In this document: positions 24,920 through 33,471 of the stretch, piece by piece
Layout of the letters: each line of letters begins with the position of its first letter
Numbering within the stretch: the stretch's first letter is position 1
Assembly: GCA_944389585.1 (NCBI GenBank)
Contig: CALXMW010000004.1
Location: 105,413-169,412, forward strand
From: an uncultured Kiritimatiellota bacterium
Lineage (GTDB): Bacteria > Verrucomicrobiota > Kiritimatiellia > RFP12 > DVOR01
Length of the DNA stretch: 64,000 nt
Direction of reading: 5' to 3'
Made by a program: the position numbers and the translations under genes
The notes under the pieces: model-generated
The model's input: only the letters and a program-made list of their open reading frames with translations
Told to the model about the DNA's origin: nothing
The model's database searches: none

Positions 24920-25390
24920 CGAAGGGGAGAACGGAAAACGGAAAACGGAAATCACAAAGGGCACAAAGGCCACAAAGGCTTGCACGACGCAGGGGAAGAT
25001 CACAGAGGGCACAGAGGACACACGAAGGGACACAGAGAATTGGAAATCACGAAGGACACAAAGGAAAAAGGGGAACGGGAAAGAGGAACTTGGGGCAAGG
25101 GGCGCCGCCCTTTGAACCCCGGCAGGGGGAAGCTCCCCCTGCACCCGCGGCACGTCCGCCGGACGTGCCAACGCCCGCCAAGCGGGCGACGGGTGGGTCG
25201 CGTGAGGCGTCCCAGTGGTCTTAGTGGTCCCAGTGGTCCCAGCCTGCGCCGTCTTGCCGCACTGGGACAACTGGGACGACTGGGACCACTGAGACCACTA
25301 GGACGACTGGGACGGCGCCTGGCCTGTCGCCCCGCAGGGGCGTTCCGTTCTCCGTTCTCCGTTCTCCGTTTTCCGTTTTCCGTTCTCCTT
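24920..25390. repeat. Third repeat-filled spacer
   Basis: Contains GGCACAAAGGCCACAAAGG and CACAGAGGGCACAGAGG word runs, a triple-palindrome element (25096-25169), an array of ACTGGGAC/CAGTGGTCCC words (25205-25315) and a short TCCGTTCTCCGTTCTCCG run (25345-25390). No gene is supported. Confidence 0.85.
25096..25169 (+). repeat. Triple-palindrome element, copy 3
   Basis: CAAGGGGCG-CCGCCCTTTG (25096-25114), the CAGGGGG/CCCCCTG palindrome (25122-25142), and GGCACGTCCG/CGGACGTGCC arms (25149-25169). Same order and orientation as 2802-2873. Confidence 0.8.
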
Positions 25391-25395
25391 CTTTC

Positions 25396-25425
25396 TTGAC
25401 GGGCTGGGGGCGGGTGTGGTATTAT
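25396..25425 (+). promoter_or_regulatory. Promoter for tRNA-Ser
   Basis: TTGACG (25396-25401), an 18-base spacer, TATTAT (25420-25425) with upstream TGG. It lies 36 bases before the tRNA. Confidence 0.7.
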
Positions 25426-25461
25426 GCGAGCCGTTTTGACGCCTTGGCGTCGTTGTCTTTT

Positions 25462-25553
<92 letters not shown>

Positions 25554-25599
25554 CTTCCCCACGGTGAACGCTTTTTTTGCCGCCCGGCCCGAAAGGTGC

Positions 25600-25628
25600 T
25601 TGCGCGGTGGGCGTTGGCGTGGTATCAT
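25600..25628 (+). promoter_or_regulatory. Promoter for the operon at 25673
   Basis: TTGCGC (25600-25605), a 17-base spacer, TATCAT (25623-25628) preceded by TGG. It lies 44 bases before the ATG. Confidence 0.65.
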
Positions 25629-25672
25629 TGTGTGCAGATGATTGTATCCCGCCTTTCAGGAAGGAGCACAGA

Positions 25673-26701
25673 ATGATCCGCAATGCGATGTTCACGGTGG
25701 CGTTCGGCGCTTGCGCGCTCGGCGCGGCGGCCCTTTTCGCCCAAGAGTCCACCGAGGCCGAGGCCCAGCCGTTGCGCTTCGAGCCGATGGTGCGCGTGCT
25801 CAACCTGGAGCGCGATGCCGACGCCGCGCCCGGCGCGACGCTCCGCGTCAAGGCCCCCGGCGGCACGGCCCGCGAGGCCGTCGCCTACAAGGCCTATCCC
25901 TATGGCTCCACCTTCGAGGCGGACGAGGGCGTGCGCTTCCGCGTCGGCTTCTCCAACCTCACCTACGCCGTCGTGCGCGGCCCCGCGCGCTTCACCCCCA
26001 AGGCCGCCGACGAATGGCGCAAGGTCACCCTCGAGGCGCAGTTGGGTGACTACAACCTGCGCGTGGACGACCGTTCGCTCCCTGGCCAGTTCGAGATTGC
26101 CACCCCCCTGGGCACCTTCACCGACATGGCCGGCATGGCCCGCCTCCACCTGGGCAAAGACCTGGCCGCCAACGAGACGGTGGGCGAGGAGGACTTCTCC
26201 TTCCGCACCCTCTCGGGCAACGCCGTCTTCAAGGGCCTGCATTACACCATGAGCGGGATGACCCAGGCCAACGCCTTCGCCTCCGCCGACACCCAGGGCT
26301 TCGTCACCTCCGAGGTCACCGGCCGCCTCGGCGAGGTCAAGATGGAGCTGCCCATGGGCGGCAACAACGCCCCCACGCCCTTCTCCCTCACCCCCGGCGC
26401 CCAAGTCAAAATCGCCCGCGCCAAGCCCAAAGGCTCCGACAACTGGGTCGTCTCCGTCCTCACCCTCTACGCCAACGGCCAGGCCCAGAACTACTTCTGC
26501 TACGTCGAGGGCCGCGGCGAAGGCTTCGCCACCGGCGAGCTCCTCGCCGAGGTGCTCCCCCCCGAGCCCGAGGAGGGCGACCTGCTTGACGGCGAGGGCG
26601 ACCTGGACGGCGACTTGGGCGGCGACGACGCCTTCGACGACGCCTCCCTGGGCGACCTGCCCGACGAAATGACCGATTTCGACGACGGCGCGCTTCTCTA
26701 A
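25673..26701 (+). CDS. Secreted protein of unknown function with acidic tail
   Basis: A 342-residue protein I do not recognise. It has a signal peptide (hydrophobic core, cleavage near LFAQ). The body is beta-rich, with motifs such as STFEADEGVRFRVGFSNL and ATPLGTFTDMAGMARLHLG that vaguely recall FecR-type folds. The last 50 residues are Asp/Glu/Gly-rich (GDLDGDLGGDDAFDDAS), which may bind calcium or be disordered. AAGGAG precedes the ATG. The foldase-like gene starts 43 bases later, so the two are probably co-expressed and both periplasmic. Confidence 0.7.
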   Translation: MIRNAMFTVAFGACALGAAALFAQESTEAEAQPLRFEPMVRVLNLERDADAAPGATLRVKAPGGTAREAVAYKAYPYGSTFEADEGVRFRVGFSNLTYAVVRGPARFTPKAADEWRKVTLEAQLGDYNLRVDDRSLPGQFEIATPLGTFTDMAGMARLHLGKDLAANETVGEEDFSFRTLSGNAVFKGLHYTMSGMTQANAFASADTQGFVTSEVTGRLGEVKMELPMGGNNAPTPFSLTPGAQVKIARAKPKGSDNWVVSVLTLYANGQAQNYFCYVEGRGEGFATGELLAEVLPPEPEEGDLLDGEGDLDGDLGGDDAFDDASLGDLPDEMTDFDDGALL

Positions 26702-26744
26702 GACCGGCGCCCGCGCGAACCCAACAAAAACACCCGCATCGACC

Positions 26745-28439
26745 ATGTTCATCTATCGATTCTCCCGTCTCATCAAAAGTAAATTGCTCTGGGGCTTCCT
26801 TGCCCTCCTGATGGTCTTCGCCTTCGTGGTGGCCGACTCCTGCTCCGGCCTCGCCGGCACGGGCGGCGGCGCCCTGATTGGCGATGAGCCCGTCGCCCCC
26901 CGCGCCCTGTCCCAGGCCGAGCGCACCGTCGGCGTCATGACCGGCGAGCTCATGCCCGCCCTCCCCGAGCCCGCCCAGACCTTCGCCGTCCTCCTGCGCG
27001 CCGACGACGAACGCGAAGGCGAGGAAGGCCTCGCCACCCGCCGCGCCGTCTGGAAGCTCCTCGCCGCCCGCGCCGTCGGCGCGCGCAACGGCCTCAGCGC
27101 CGGCGTGCCCGCCGCCGTCGGCGCCATCGAAGGCTGGTTCCTTGGCCCCAACGGCGCCTTCGCTCCCGAGCTCTACCGCGCCTTCCTCGCCCGCACCAAC
27201 TTCGCCGACAGCCCCCGCGCCTTCGAGGAGCTCCTCGCCGACACCTGGCTGCCCGCCCAGGCCGCCGCCCTCGCCGTCTTCAACGCCGTCGGCTGGACCT
27301 CGCCCATGGAGCGCGACTTCACCCTCTCGGCCCTCTACGACAAGACCACCGCCTACGCCGCCACCCTCCCCAACACCCTCAAGGACGAGGCCATCGACGT
27401 TTCCGACGCCGAGCTCCAAGCCTGGTACGACGCCCACAAGGCCGACTACCAAGTGCCCGAGCGCCGCGCCATCGCCTACGTCGAAATCCCCGCCGCCCCC
27501 TTCGGCGACAAGCTCGACATCCCCGAGCTCGACGCCATGCAATACTACGAAGACCACCAGACCGAGTTCTACGGCACCGGCACCAACGCCACCGTCACCC
27601 TCCCCTTCGAGGAGGTCAAGGACAAGGCCATCGCCAAGGAACGCGCCCGCCGCGCCATGGAAGAGGCCTTCGTCCACGCCAACGAAACCCTCGTGCCCCA
27701 GGCCGCCGCCGACGGCCTCGCCGCCGCAGCCAAGCCCTACGGCGAGCCCAAGGCCGCCACTCTCCAAGGCACCCAGGCCCCCGACTTCCAGAACGGCCGC
27801 GACGTCGCCGCCTCCGTCTTCGAGATGGACACCGAGGAGGCCCAATTCAACGCCGTCGCCGGCGAAGACCGCGTCTATCTCATCCAGCTCACCAAGATCG
27901 AGCCGGCCCACGTCGCCGCCCTCGACGACGTGCGCGACGCCGTCCTCGCCGACGCCCGCCGCGACAAGCGCGCCCAGCGCCTCCGCGCCAACGGCGAGAC
28001 CATCCGCGGCCTCCTGGCCAAGGAACTCGAGAAAGGCGTCGCCTTCGACCAGGCCGTCGCCGCCTGCAAGGTCGACGGCCTCACCGCCACCACCGCCATG
28101 ACCTTCACCCTCGGCAACCGCGCCCGCGACCTCGACATCCCCCACCGCGAGGCCGTCCTCGCCGCCGCCGCCGGCCTCGGCGTCAAGGCCCTCTCCGAGC
28201 CCCGCCTCACCCCCGGCGACGACCTCGTCCTCGTCTACGTCGACAAGCGCGAGCCCGGCGACGCCCTCCTCAAGGCCACCTCCACCCCCCGCCTGCTCCA
28301 GGAACTCGCCTTCTGGGGCGCCTTCCCCCTCGCCGGCGACTGGCTGACCTGGAACCTCGACCGCCAGCCTCCCACCCGCGCCGACGGCGTGCCCCTCCTC
28401 CCCGCCGCCCAGCCCGACGAGGGCGAAGCCGCCGAGTGA
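26745..28439 (+). CDS. PpiD/SurA-like periplasmic foldase
   Basis: A 564-residue protein anchored by an N-terminal helix (LLWGFLALLMVFAFVVADSC). A SurA-N/PpiD-type chaperone domain follows, with the typical VSDAELQAWYDAHKADYQVPERRAIAYVEIP. The C-terminal region has a PpiD-like DDVRDAVLADARRDKRAQRLRANGE. I cannot identify a parvulin catalytic domain between them, so it is probably a chaperone without isomerase activity. It would assist folding of exported envelope proteins. The ribosome-binding site is weak. Confidence 0.75.
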   Translation: MFIYRFSRLIKSKLLWGFLALLMVFAFVVADSCSGLAGTGGGALIGDEPVAPRALSQAERTVGVMTGELMPALPEPAQTFAVLLRADDEREGEEGLATRRAVWKLLAARAVGARNGLSAGVPAAVGAIEGWFLGPNGAFAPELYRAFLARTNFADSPRAFEELLADTWLPAQAAALAVFNAVGWTSPMERDFTLSALYDKTTAYAATLPNTLKDEAIDVSDAELQAWYDAHKADYQVPERRAIAYVEIPAAPFGDKLDIPELDAMQYYEDHQTEFYGTGTNATVTLPFEEVKDKAIAKERARRAMEEAFVHANETLVPQAAADGLAAAAKPYGEPKAATLQGTQAPDFQNGRDVAASVFEMDTEEAQFNAVAGEDRVYLIQLTKIEPAHVAALDDVRDAVLADARRDKRAQRLRANGETIRGLLAKELEKGVAFDQAVAACKVDGLTATTAMTFTLGNRARDLDIPHREAVLAAAAGLGVKALSEPRLTPGDDLVLVYVDKREPGDALLKATSTPRLLQELAFWGAFPLAGDWLTWNLDRQPPTRADGVPLLPAAQPDEGEAAE

Positions 28440-28649
28440 CGCTCTCCCTGGCGCGCCCCCACGGGGCCGCGCCCGCGTGCTTTGCTGCCAGCACAAACGT
28501 GTGGCTCCCACGTGCGCGAACCTATCAGACAATGTATCCTTCGCATCGGAGGGCCCCTTCAACAAGGGCCCTCCCCTCATTGAGTGGCGACGTGCGGCAG
28601 GGAGGCGCGCCAAATCCCGCCCGCCGATTTGGTAAAATGGGGGGCGTTT
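28440..28649. other. Intergenic region with a G+C hairpin
   Basis: Holds an imperfect hairpin (GGAGGGCCCCTT / AAGGGCCCTCC, about 28548-28575) without a good T tract, so possibly a weak terminator of the foldase operon. A -10-like TAAAAT lies at 28633-28638, 11 bases before the next ATG. Nothing else recognised. Confidence 0.5.
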
Positions 28650-30083
28650 ATGCGCAAGGTTTGGATCAGCGTTGCGGAGGTGGCGGCGTTCATGGCTGTT
28701 TTGGCCGTGGGCGTGTGGTTGCGCGCGCCGCACCTGAACGCGCCGATGCCGTTGCCGCAGGAGGCGCCGGCGCTCTTGGGGGCGGCGGCGTGCGGGGAGG
28801 GGCTGGGGCGCGCGCATTGGCCGGCTGGGGTGGCGGAGGCGCCTTCCCCGTTCCTGGCGGCGGCGGGGGTGTGCGCGCGGTTTTTCCATGGGGGCGCGGA
28901 GGAGCGGCCGCAGGCGCGGTGCTACCGGGTCTTCGGGTTGGCGCTTTCGGCGCTCTTTCTGGCGGGGATCCCGGCGCTGGGGCTGCGTCGGCGCGGGGGG
29001 GTGTTCGAGACGGCGGACGGGCCGTTGTGGGCGATGGCGTTCGCGGCGCTGTCGCCGGCGTTGATTTGGTCGGGGCGGCTGTTCGACCCGTTCTCGGGGC
29101 AGGCGTTGGCCTTTTTGGCGTTGCTGGTGGCGGCGCGGGCCTACGCGCAGTGGCCGGGGGCGGCCTCGGCGGCGGCGTTCGGGGCGATCGTGGCGGTGGG
29201 GCTGGGGATCGACGTGGACGTGGCGTGGGCGTTGGCGGCGTTGGCGCCGGCGGTGGCGGTGGGGGTGGGGTGGACGCGGCTGTGCCTGTATTGGCGGACG
29301 GGCCATGTGGCGGTGGCGGTGGCGGCCGGGGTGGCGGTGTGGGCCGTGTCGGCGAACCTGGGCTTGTGGGGGGGCTGGCCGAGCGCGCCGGCGTTGCCCG
29401 CGGGTTCGGAGGCGTGGGTGCGGGCGCCGGCGTGGCGCCTGGTGTGGCTGTGCGCGGGGGGGCTGGCGTTTTTGGCGTGGCTGGGGCTGACGGTGTGGGG
29501 GGGCTGGCGGCCGGGGCGGCGGTGGGCGCGGCTGATGGCGGCGGCGTTCCCGCTGTGCCTGGCGGGGTCGCTCTTTTTCCGGGAGGGTGGGGCGTTGGCG
29601 GTGCCGTTGGCGTGCCTGACGCCGGTGATGGGGGGGATGGCGCTTTCGGCGATCCCGCGCCCGTGGGTGCGCGGGGTGGTGGGGGTGGGGGCGTGCGCGT
29701 TTTTGGCGTGCTGGCAGGGGTGGACGTTGGCGCGGGCGTGGGAGGGGGCGCCGTCGCGGGCGGAGCAGAAGGCGGCGGCGGCGACGTTGGCGGGTGCGCG
29801 GGACGCGCCGGCGCGGCTGGGGACGCGGGTGCGGGCGGTGACGGACGGGGCGGGGGAGTGCGCGGCGTTGCTGTGGCCGCTGCGGGGGGTGGCGCCGCGG
29901 GTGGCGATGGGGGCCGAGGGCTTCCATGACGACGCGGACATTTTGATCGTGCCGGAGGGCAGGCTTGGCGGCCTGACCCCGGATGTGGGGCGGCGTGTTC
30001 GCCCCGGCGTGGCGTGCGTGTGGCGGGGGCGTGCGTTCCGCGTCTTCGCCCGGCGGCCCGGGAATGCGGAGGAGGCGTTGTGA
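28650..30083 (+). CDS. Polytopic membrane protein, GT-C/GT39-like
   Basis: A 477-residue integral membrane protein with about ten hydrophobic helices. The segment WAMAFAALSPALIWSGRLFDPFSGQALAFLALLVAARAYA resembles the GT39/ArnT family of lipid-linked-sugar transferases (helix, then SGRLFDP loop). No firm catalytic residue can be assigned, so a glycosyltransferase role is inference. Composition is extremely G-rich on the coding strand (GCG, GGG, GTG codons). Its stop overlaps the GTG start of the exosortase gene by 4 bases, suggesting the two act together. Confidence 0.7.
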   Translation: MRKVWISVAEVAAFMAVLAVGVWLRAPHLNAPMPLPQEAPALLGAAACGEGLGRAHWPAGVAEAPSPFLAAAGVCARFFHGGAEERPQARCYRVFGLALSALFLAGIPALGLRRRGGVFETADGPLWAMAFAALSPALIWSGRLFDPFSGQALAFLALLVAARAYAQWPGAASAAAFGAIVAVGLGIDVDVAWALAALAPAVAVGVGWTRLCLYWRTGHVAVAVAAGVAVWAVSANLGLWGGWPSAPALPAGSEAWVRAPAWRLVWLCAGGLAFLAWLGLTVWGGWRPGRRWARLMAAAFPLCLAGSLFFREGGALAVPLACLTPVMGGMALSAIPRPWVRGVVGVGACAFLACWQGWTLARAWEGAPSRAEQKAAAATLAGARDAPARLGTRVRAVTDGAGECAALLWPLRGVAPRVAMGAEGFHDDADILIVPEGRLGGLTPDVGRRVRPGVACVWRGRAFRVFARRPGNAEEAL

Positions 30084-31693
30084 GACAGGTTTTGAGGCAT
30101 TTGCCGTTCGTGGCGTTCCTGGCGGGCGCGTTGTCGTGGCTGCTCCCGGCGTGGGGGGAGACGATGGGGGCGATGCGCGATGCGTCGCAGCATATGGAGT
30201 ATGTGTGGCTGGTGCCGGTGTTGGCGCTGGCGGTGCTGTGGGCGCGGCGGCGGGAGCTGCTGGCGGCGTTGGGCGCGCCGGCGCCGTTGCGGGCGCTGCC
30301 GTTGGTGGTGCTGGCGGCGGCCTTCTTCTTTTTGGGGACGCGCGGGGGGCAGATGCGGTTTTTGCAGGCGGCGGCGGTGTTGTTGCTGTTGGCGGCGCCG
30401 TTGGCGTGCTATGGGTGGCGGGCGTTCAAGGTGGCGTGGTTCCCGATCGTGCTGTTGGCGTTCGTGATGCCGGTGGGCTTTTTGGACAATTTCACGGTGC
30501 CGTTGCGCCGGGCGTCGGTGGCGGTGACGGCGGTGATCCTGAACGGGCTGGGCATCGAGGTGCAGCAGCGGGGGACGGCCATCCTGGCGCTGGGCGAGCC
30601 CTATTTCCAGCTGGACGTGGCGGATCCGTGCAGCGGCATTCGCTCGCTGGTGGCGCTGTTCGTGGGGACGGCGGCCTACGGCGCGTTCGTGCTGCGGGGG
30701 GTGTGGCGGCGGTGGGCGCTCTTCCTTTCGAGCGTGCCGATCGCCTTCGTGGGGAACATCCTGCGGCTGTTGCTGACGGCGCTGACGTGCCAGCTTTACG
30801 GCCAAAGCGCGGGGATGGTGCTGCACGACAACGCCCTTTTCATCGTGGCGCCCATCTACGCGCTTTGCGTCTTTGGCCTGGCCGATTGGCTCCGCCGCGG
30901 CGACGCGCCCGCGCCTGCGCCGACATCCGCGCCAGCCGCCGCGGCGCCGGCCAGGTGGTGGGCCGTGGCGCTGGTCCTGGCGCTGGCGCTGTGCCTGCCG
31001 GCGTTCCGGGCCTGGACGGCGCACCGGCCCGAGACGACGTATGAGAGCGATGCCTTCTTGGCGCCGGATTTCCGGCCGTTGGCGGGCTATGCCATCCGTT
31101 ACCCGTGGTTCTGCCAGACGCGCGATTGCCCGTGGTCGGCGGCGCTCGAGGCCGGCGGCGAGCGGCCCGATCCCTGCCCTCTCTGCGGCGGGGAGGTCGA
31201 CCGCATGAGCCGCGCCGAGCGCGACATCCTGCCCAACGACACGCAGACGCGCAAGGCCATCTACGCCGCGCCCAACGGCGACGCCTTCACCATCGCCGTC
31301 GTCGTGGCCGGGCGCAACCGGATGTCCATCCACCGTCCCGAGCTGTGTCTGCCCGCGCAGGGCTTCGTGCTCAGCGAGCGGGCGGTGGCGGAGGTGCTGC
31401 CGGGGCTGCCGATGGCGTGCTTCTCCATCCACCAGAAGGGTGAGACGCGGATGCGCGGTTTTGCCTACGTCTTCCTCAACTCCCGCGGGGCGACCGTCTC
31501 GAACCTGCGGCGCGTGGTCGGCGACAGCCTGGAGCGTTCGCTCCGCAACCGCATCCAGCGCTGGGCCATGGTCACCGTCCGGTGCGACACGCAGGATTTC
31601 CGCACGCCCGAGGGCGCGGCCGCCCTGCGCCGCTTCATGGAGGCGTGGTGGCCCACCCTTTGGGCCCCGGGGAGCCAGCCCGATGCGCGCTGA
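30080..31693 (+). CDS. xrt: Exosortase fused to an EpsI-type domain
   Basis: Transpeptidase-like membrane enzyme that recognises PEP-CTERM tails. The 537 residues start with about eight transmembrane helices. The catalytic triad positions are Cys184 in DPCSGIRSL, Arg229 in GNILRLLL and His249 in VLHDNALF. After a helix near residue 300, a soluble EpsI-like domain follows, with PWFCQTRDCPWS, a CPLCGG zinc-like pair and IAVVVAGRNRMSIHRPELCLPAQGF. Fusion of exosortase and EpsI is known in some exosortase subtypes. Start is GTG at 30080 (after GGAGGAGG), overlapping the previous stop. The PEP-CTERM proteins at 12061 and 35244 are likely substrates. Confidence 0.92.
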   Translation: MRQVLRHLPFVAFLAGALSWLLPAWGETMGAMRDASQHMEYVWLVPVLALAVLWARRRELLAALGAPAPLRALPLVVLAAAFFFLGTRGGQMRFLQAAAVLLLLAAPLACYGWRAFKVAWFPIVLLAFVMPVGFLDNFTVPLRRASVAVTAVILNGLGIEVQQRGTAILALGEPYFQLDVADPCSGIRSLVALFVGTAAYGAFVLRGVWRRWALFLSSVPIAFVGNILRLLLTALTCQLYGQSAGMVLHDNALFIVAPIYALCVFGLADWLRRGDAPAPAPTSAPAAAAPARWWAVALVLALALCLPAFRAWTAHRPETTYESDAFLAPDFRPLAGYAIRYPWFCQTRDCPWSAALEAGGERPDPCPLCGGEVDRMSRAERDILPNDTQTRKAIYAAPNGDAFTIAVVVAGRNRMSIHRPELCLPAQGFVLSERAVAEVLPGLPMACFSIHQKGETRMRGFAYVFLNSRGATVSNLRRVVGDSLERSLRNRIQRWAMVTVRCDTQDFRTPEGAAALRRFMEAWWPTLWAPGSQPDAR

Positions 31694-32003
31694 GCCGGCG
31701 GCGGAGGTGGCCCGGACGGCCTGGGCGCGGATGCGCGGCCTGTTGGGGCGGCGTGGCCTGCCCGCGGGGCGTGGCCTGCTCATCCCCCGGTGCGGGGCCA
31801 TCCACACCGTGGGGATGCGCTTTGCCATCGACGCGCGCTTTTACGACGCCCGGGGGCGCCTGACGCGCGCGGCGCTCGGGCTCCGCCCCGGCAGGCCGTG
31901 GGTCTGGGGCGGCTGGCGGGCGCGGTGCGTGCTGGAGTGCGCGGCGGGGGACCCGGCCTTCCGCGCGTGCGACGACCTTTCCAACGTGAGGCTTTTGGCA
32001 TGA
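31683..32003 (+). CDS. DUF192-family small protein
   Basis: A 106-residue protein with the DUF192 core AIHTVGMRFAIDARFYDARGRL and a C-terminal ARCVLECAAG segment. The family is widespread and poorly characterised, often secreted, but here no signal peptide is seen. Its ATG overlaps the exosortase stop by 11 bases, and its stop overlaps the next ATG. Function unknown. Confidence 0.85.
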   Translation: MRAEPAAEVARTAWARMRGLLGRRGLPAGRGLLIPRCGAIHTVGMRFAIDARFYDARGRLTRAALGLRPGRPWVWGGWRARCVLECAAGDPAFRACDDLSNVRLLA

Positions 32004-32788
32004 GGCTTTCGCTCATCACCGTGTGTTACAATTCCGCCGCCACCCTCGAGACGGCGCTTGCCAGCGCCCAGGCCCAGCGCGGGGCGGATTTCGAGTATCT
32101 TGTCGTGGACGGCGGCAGCACCGACGGCACGCTTGACCTGCTGCGGGCCTGGGAGCCGCGCTTCGGCGGGCGCCTCAAGTGGCGCAGCGAGCCCGACCGC
32201 GGCCTTTACGACGCCATCAACAAGGGCATCGCGCGCGCCGAGGGGGAGGTCGTGGCCCTCTTGCATGCCGACGACATCCTCGACGCCGACGACGTGCTGG
32301 CGCGGTGGTGCGCGCCCTTCGAGGCCGACCCCGCGCTCCAGGCCGTCTACGCCGACATCCGGTTCATCCCGCAGGACGCGGCGGGGCGCGGGGCCCCCAC
32401 CCGGCGCTACTATTCCGGCGGTTTTTGGCGGCCGTGGATGTTCCGGTGGGGGCTCATGCCGCCGCACCCGAGCTTCGCCATCCGGCGCGACTGCTTCGCG
32501 CGTCTGGGCGGTTACCGCACGGACATGCGCATCGCGGCCGACCATGAGCTGCTGGTGCGATTCCTGCTGCGCGGCGGGCTCAAGGCGCGTTACCTGCCTT
32601 TCTGCACCACGGCGATGCGCCTGGGCGGGCTTTCCACCGACGGCGTGCGCGCCCGCATCCGCCTCAACCGCGAGATCGTCCGCGCCAACCGCCTCAACGG
32701 GCTGTGGTGCTGCCTGCCGATGATGGCGCCGAAGTACGCCTACAAAGTCCTCGAGCTGCTCCGCCCGAGGCTCCGGGGGGGCAAATGA
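32000..32788 (+). CDS. Family 2 glycosyltransferase
   Basis: A 262-residue GT-A enzyme transferring a nucleotide sugar at the cytoplasmic face. It has SLITVCYNSAATLETALAS, the nucleotide-binding VVDGGSTDGTLD, the metal motif HADDIL and the catalytic-region IAADHELLVRFLL. The sequence GLYDAINKGIARAEGEVVALLHADD is typical of WcaA/WcaE-type transferases. Acceptor unknown. ATG overlaps the stop of the DUF192 gene. Confidence 0.92.
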   Translation: MRLSLITVCYNSAATLETALASAQAQRGADFEYLVVDGGSTDGTLDLLRAWEPRFGGRLKWRSEPDRGLYDAINKGIARAEGEVVALLHADDILDADDVLARWCAPFEADPALQAVYADIRFIPQDAAGRGAPTRRYYSGGFWRPWMFRWGLMPPHPSFAIRRDCFARLGGYRTDMRIAADHELLVRFLLRGGLKARYLPFCTTAMRLGGLSTDGVRARIRLNREIVRANRLNGLWCCLPMMAPKYAYKVLELLRPRLRGGK

Positions 32789-33471
32789 GCGGCACCCTTC
32801 GCGTCCACTCCTACGAAAGCTTCGGGGCGGTAGACGGCCCGGGCATCCGCCTGGTCGTCTTCCTCCAAGGCTGCCCCCTGCGGTGCCTCTTCTGCCACAA
32901 CCCGGACACCTGGGACCCCGCCGGCAGCACGGAGACGCCCATCCCCGAGATCGTGCGCAAGGCCACGCGGATGCGCCCCTACCTGGGCGCGGAGGGCGGC
33001 GTCACCTTCTCCGGCGGCGAGCCGCTCCTTCAGGCCCGCCCCCTGCTCGAGGCCATCGAGGCCCTCCACGCCGAGGGCTTCCACGTGGCGCTCGACACCT
33101 CCGGCGCCGTGGACACCCCCGAGGCCCTCGCCGCGCTCGACGCCGCCGACCTGGTCTTGCTCGACGTGAAGAGCCCCTTCCCCGAGCGCTTCCGCGCCGT
33201 CACCGGCGCCGACCCGGCCGCGTACTGGCGCGTGTTGGGGCACCTGCGCCGCACGCGCAAGCCCCTCTGGGTCCGCCAGGTGGTGGCCCACGGCCTCAAC
33301 GACACCCCCGCCGAGAAGGCCGCCACGCGCGACCTTCTCGCCGGCCTGAACGTCCGGCGCCTGGATCGCCTGCCCTACCACGAGCTGGGCGTCCACAAGT
33401 ACGAGGCGCTCGGCATCCCTTACCGCGGCGCGGCCCTCCGCCCGCCGACCCCCGAGGAGCTGGCCCCGTGA
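32785..33471 (+). CDS. pflA: Pyruvate formate-lyase activating enzyme-like radical SAM protein
   Basis: Generates a glycyl radical on its partner enzyme. The 228 residues start with the family motif YESFGAVDGPGIRLVVFLQGC and hold the iron-sulfur cluster cysteines C30-x3-C34-x2-C37 (CPLRCLFCHNPDTW). VTFSGGEPLLQ (SAM binding) and LPYHELGVHKYEALG near the C-terminus also fit PFL activase. No pyruvate formate-lyase or other glycyl-radical enzyme gene is in this window. The start overlaps the glycosyltransferase stop. Confidence 0.9.
   Translation: MSGTLRVHSYESFGAVDGPGIRLVVFLQGCPLRCLFCHNPDTWDPAGSTETPIPEIVRKATRMRPYLGAEGGVTFSGGEPLLQARPLLEAIEALHAEGFHVALDTSGAVDTPEALAALDAADLVLLDVKSPFPERFRAVTGADPAAYWRVLGHLRRTRKPLWVRQVVAHGLNDTPAEKAATRDLLAGLNVRRLDRLPYHELGVHKYEALGIPYRGAALRPPTPEELAP

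Noticed and set aside
26460..29927. 1155-residue minus-strand open frame
   Set aside because: Arg/Pro- and Gly-rich shadow of the secreted, foldase and GT-C-like genes, spanning two operons; no motif or ribosome-binding site.
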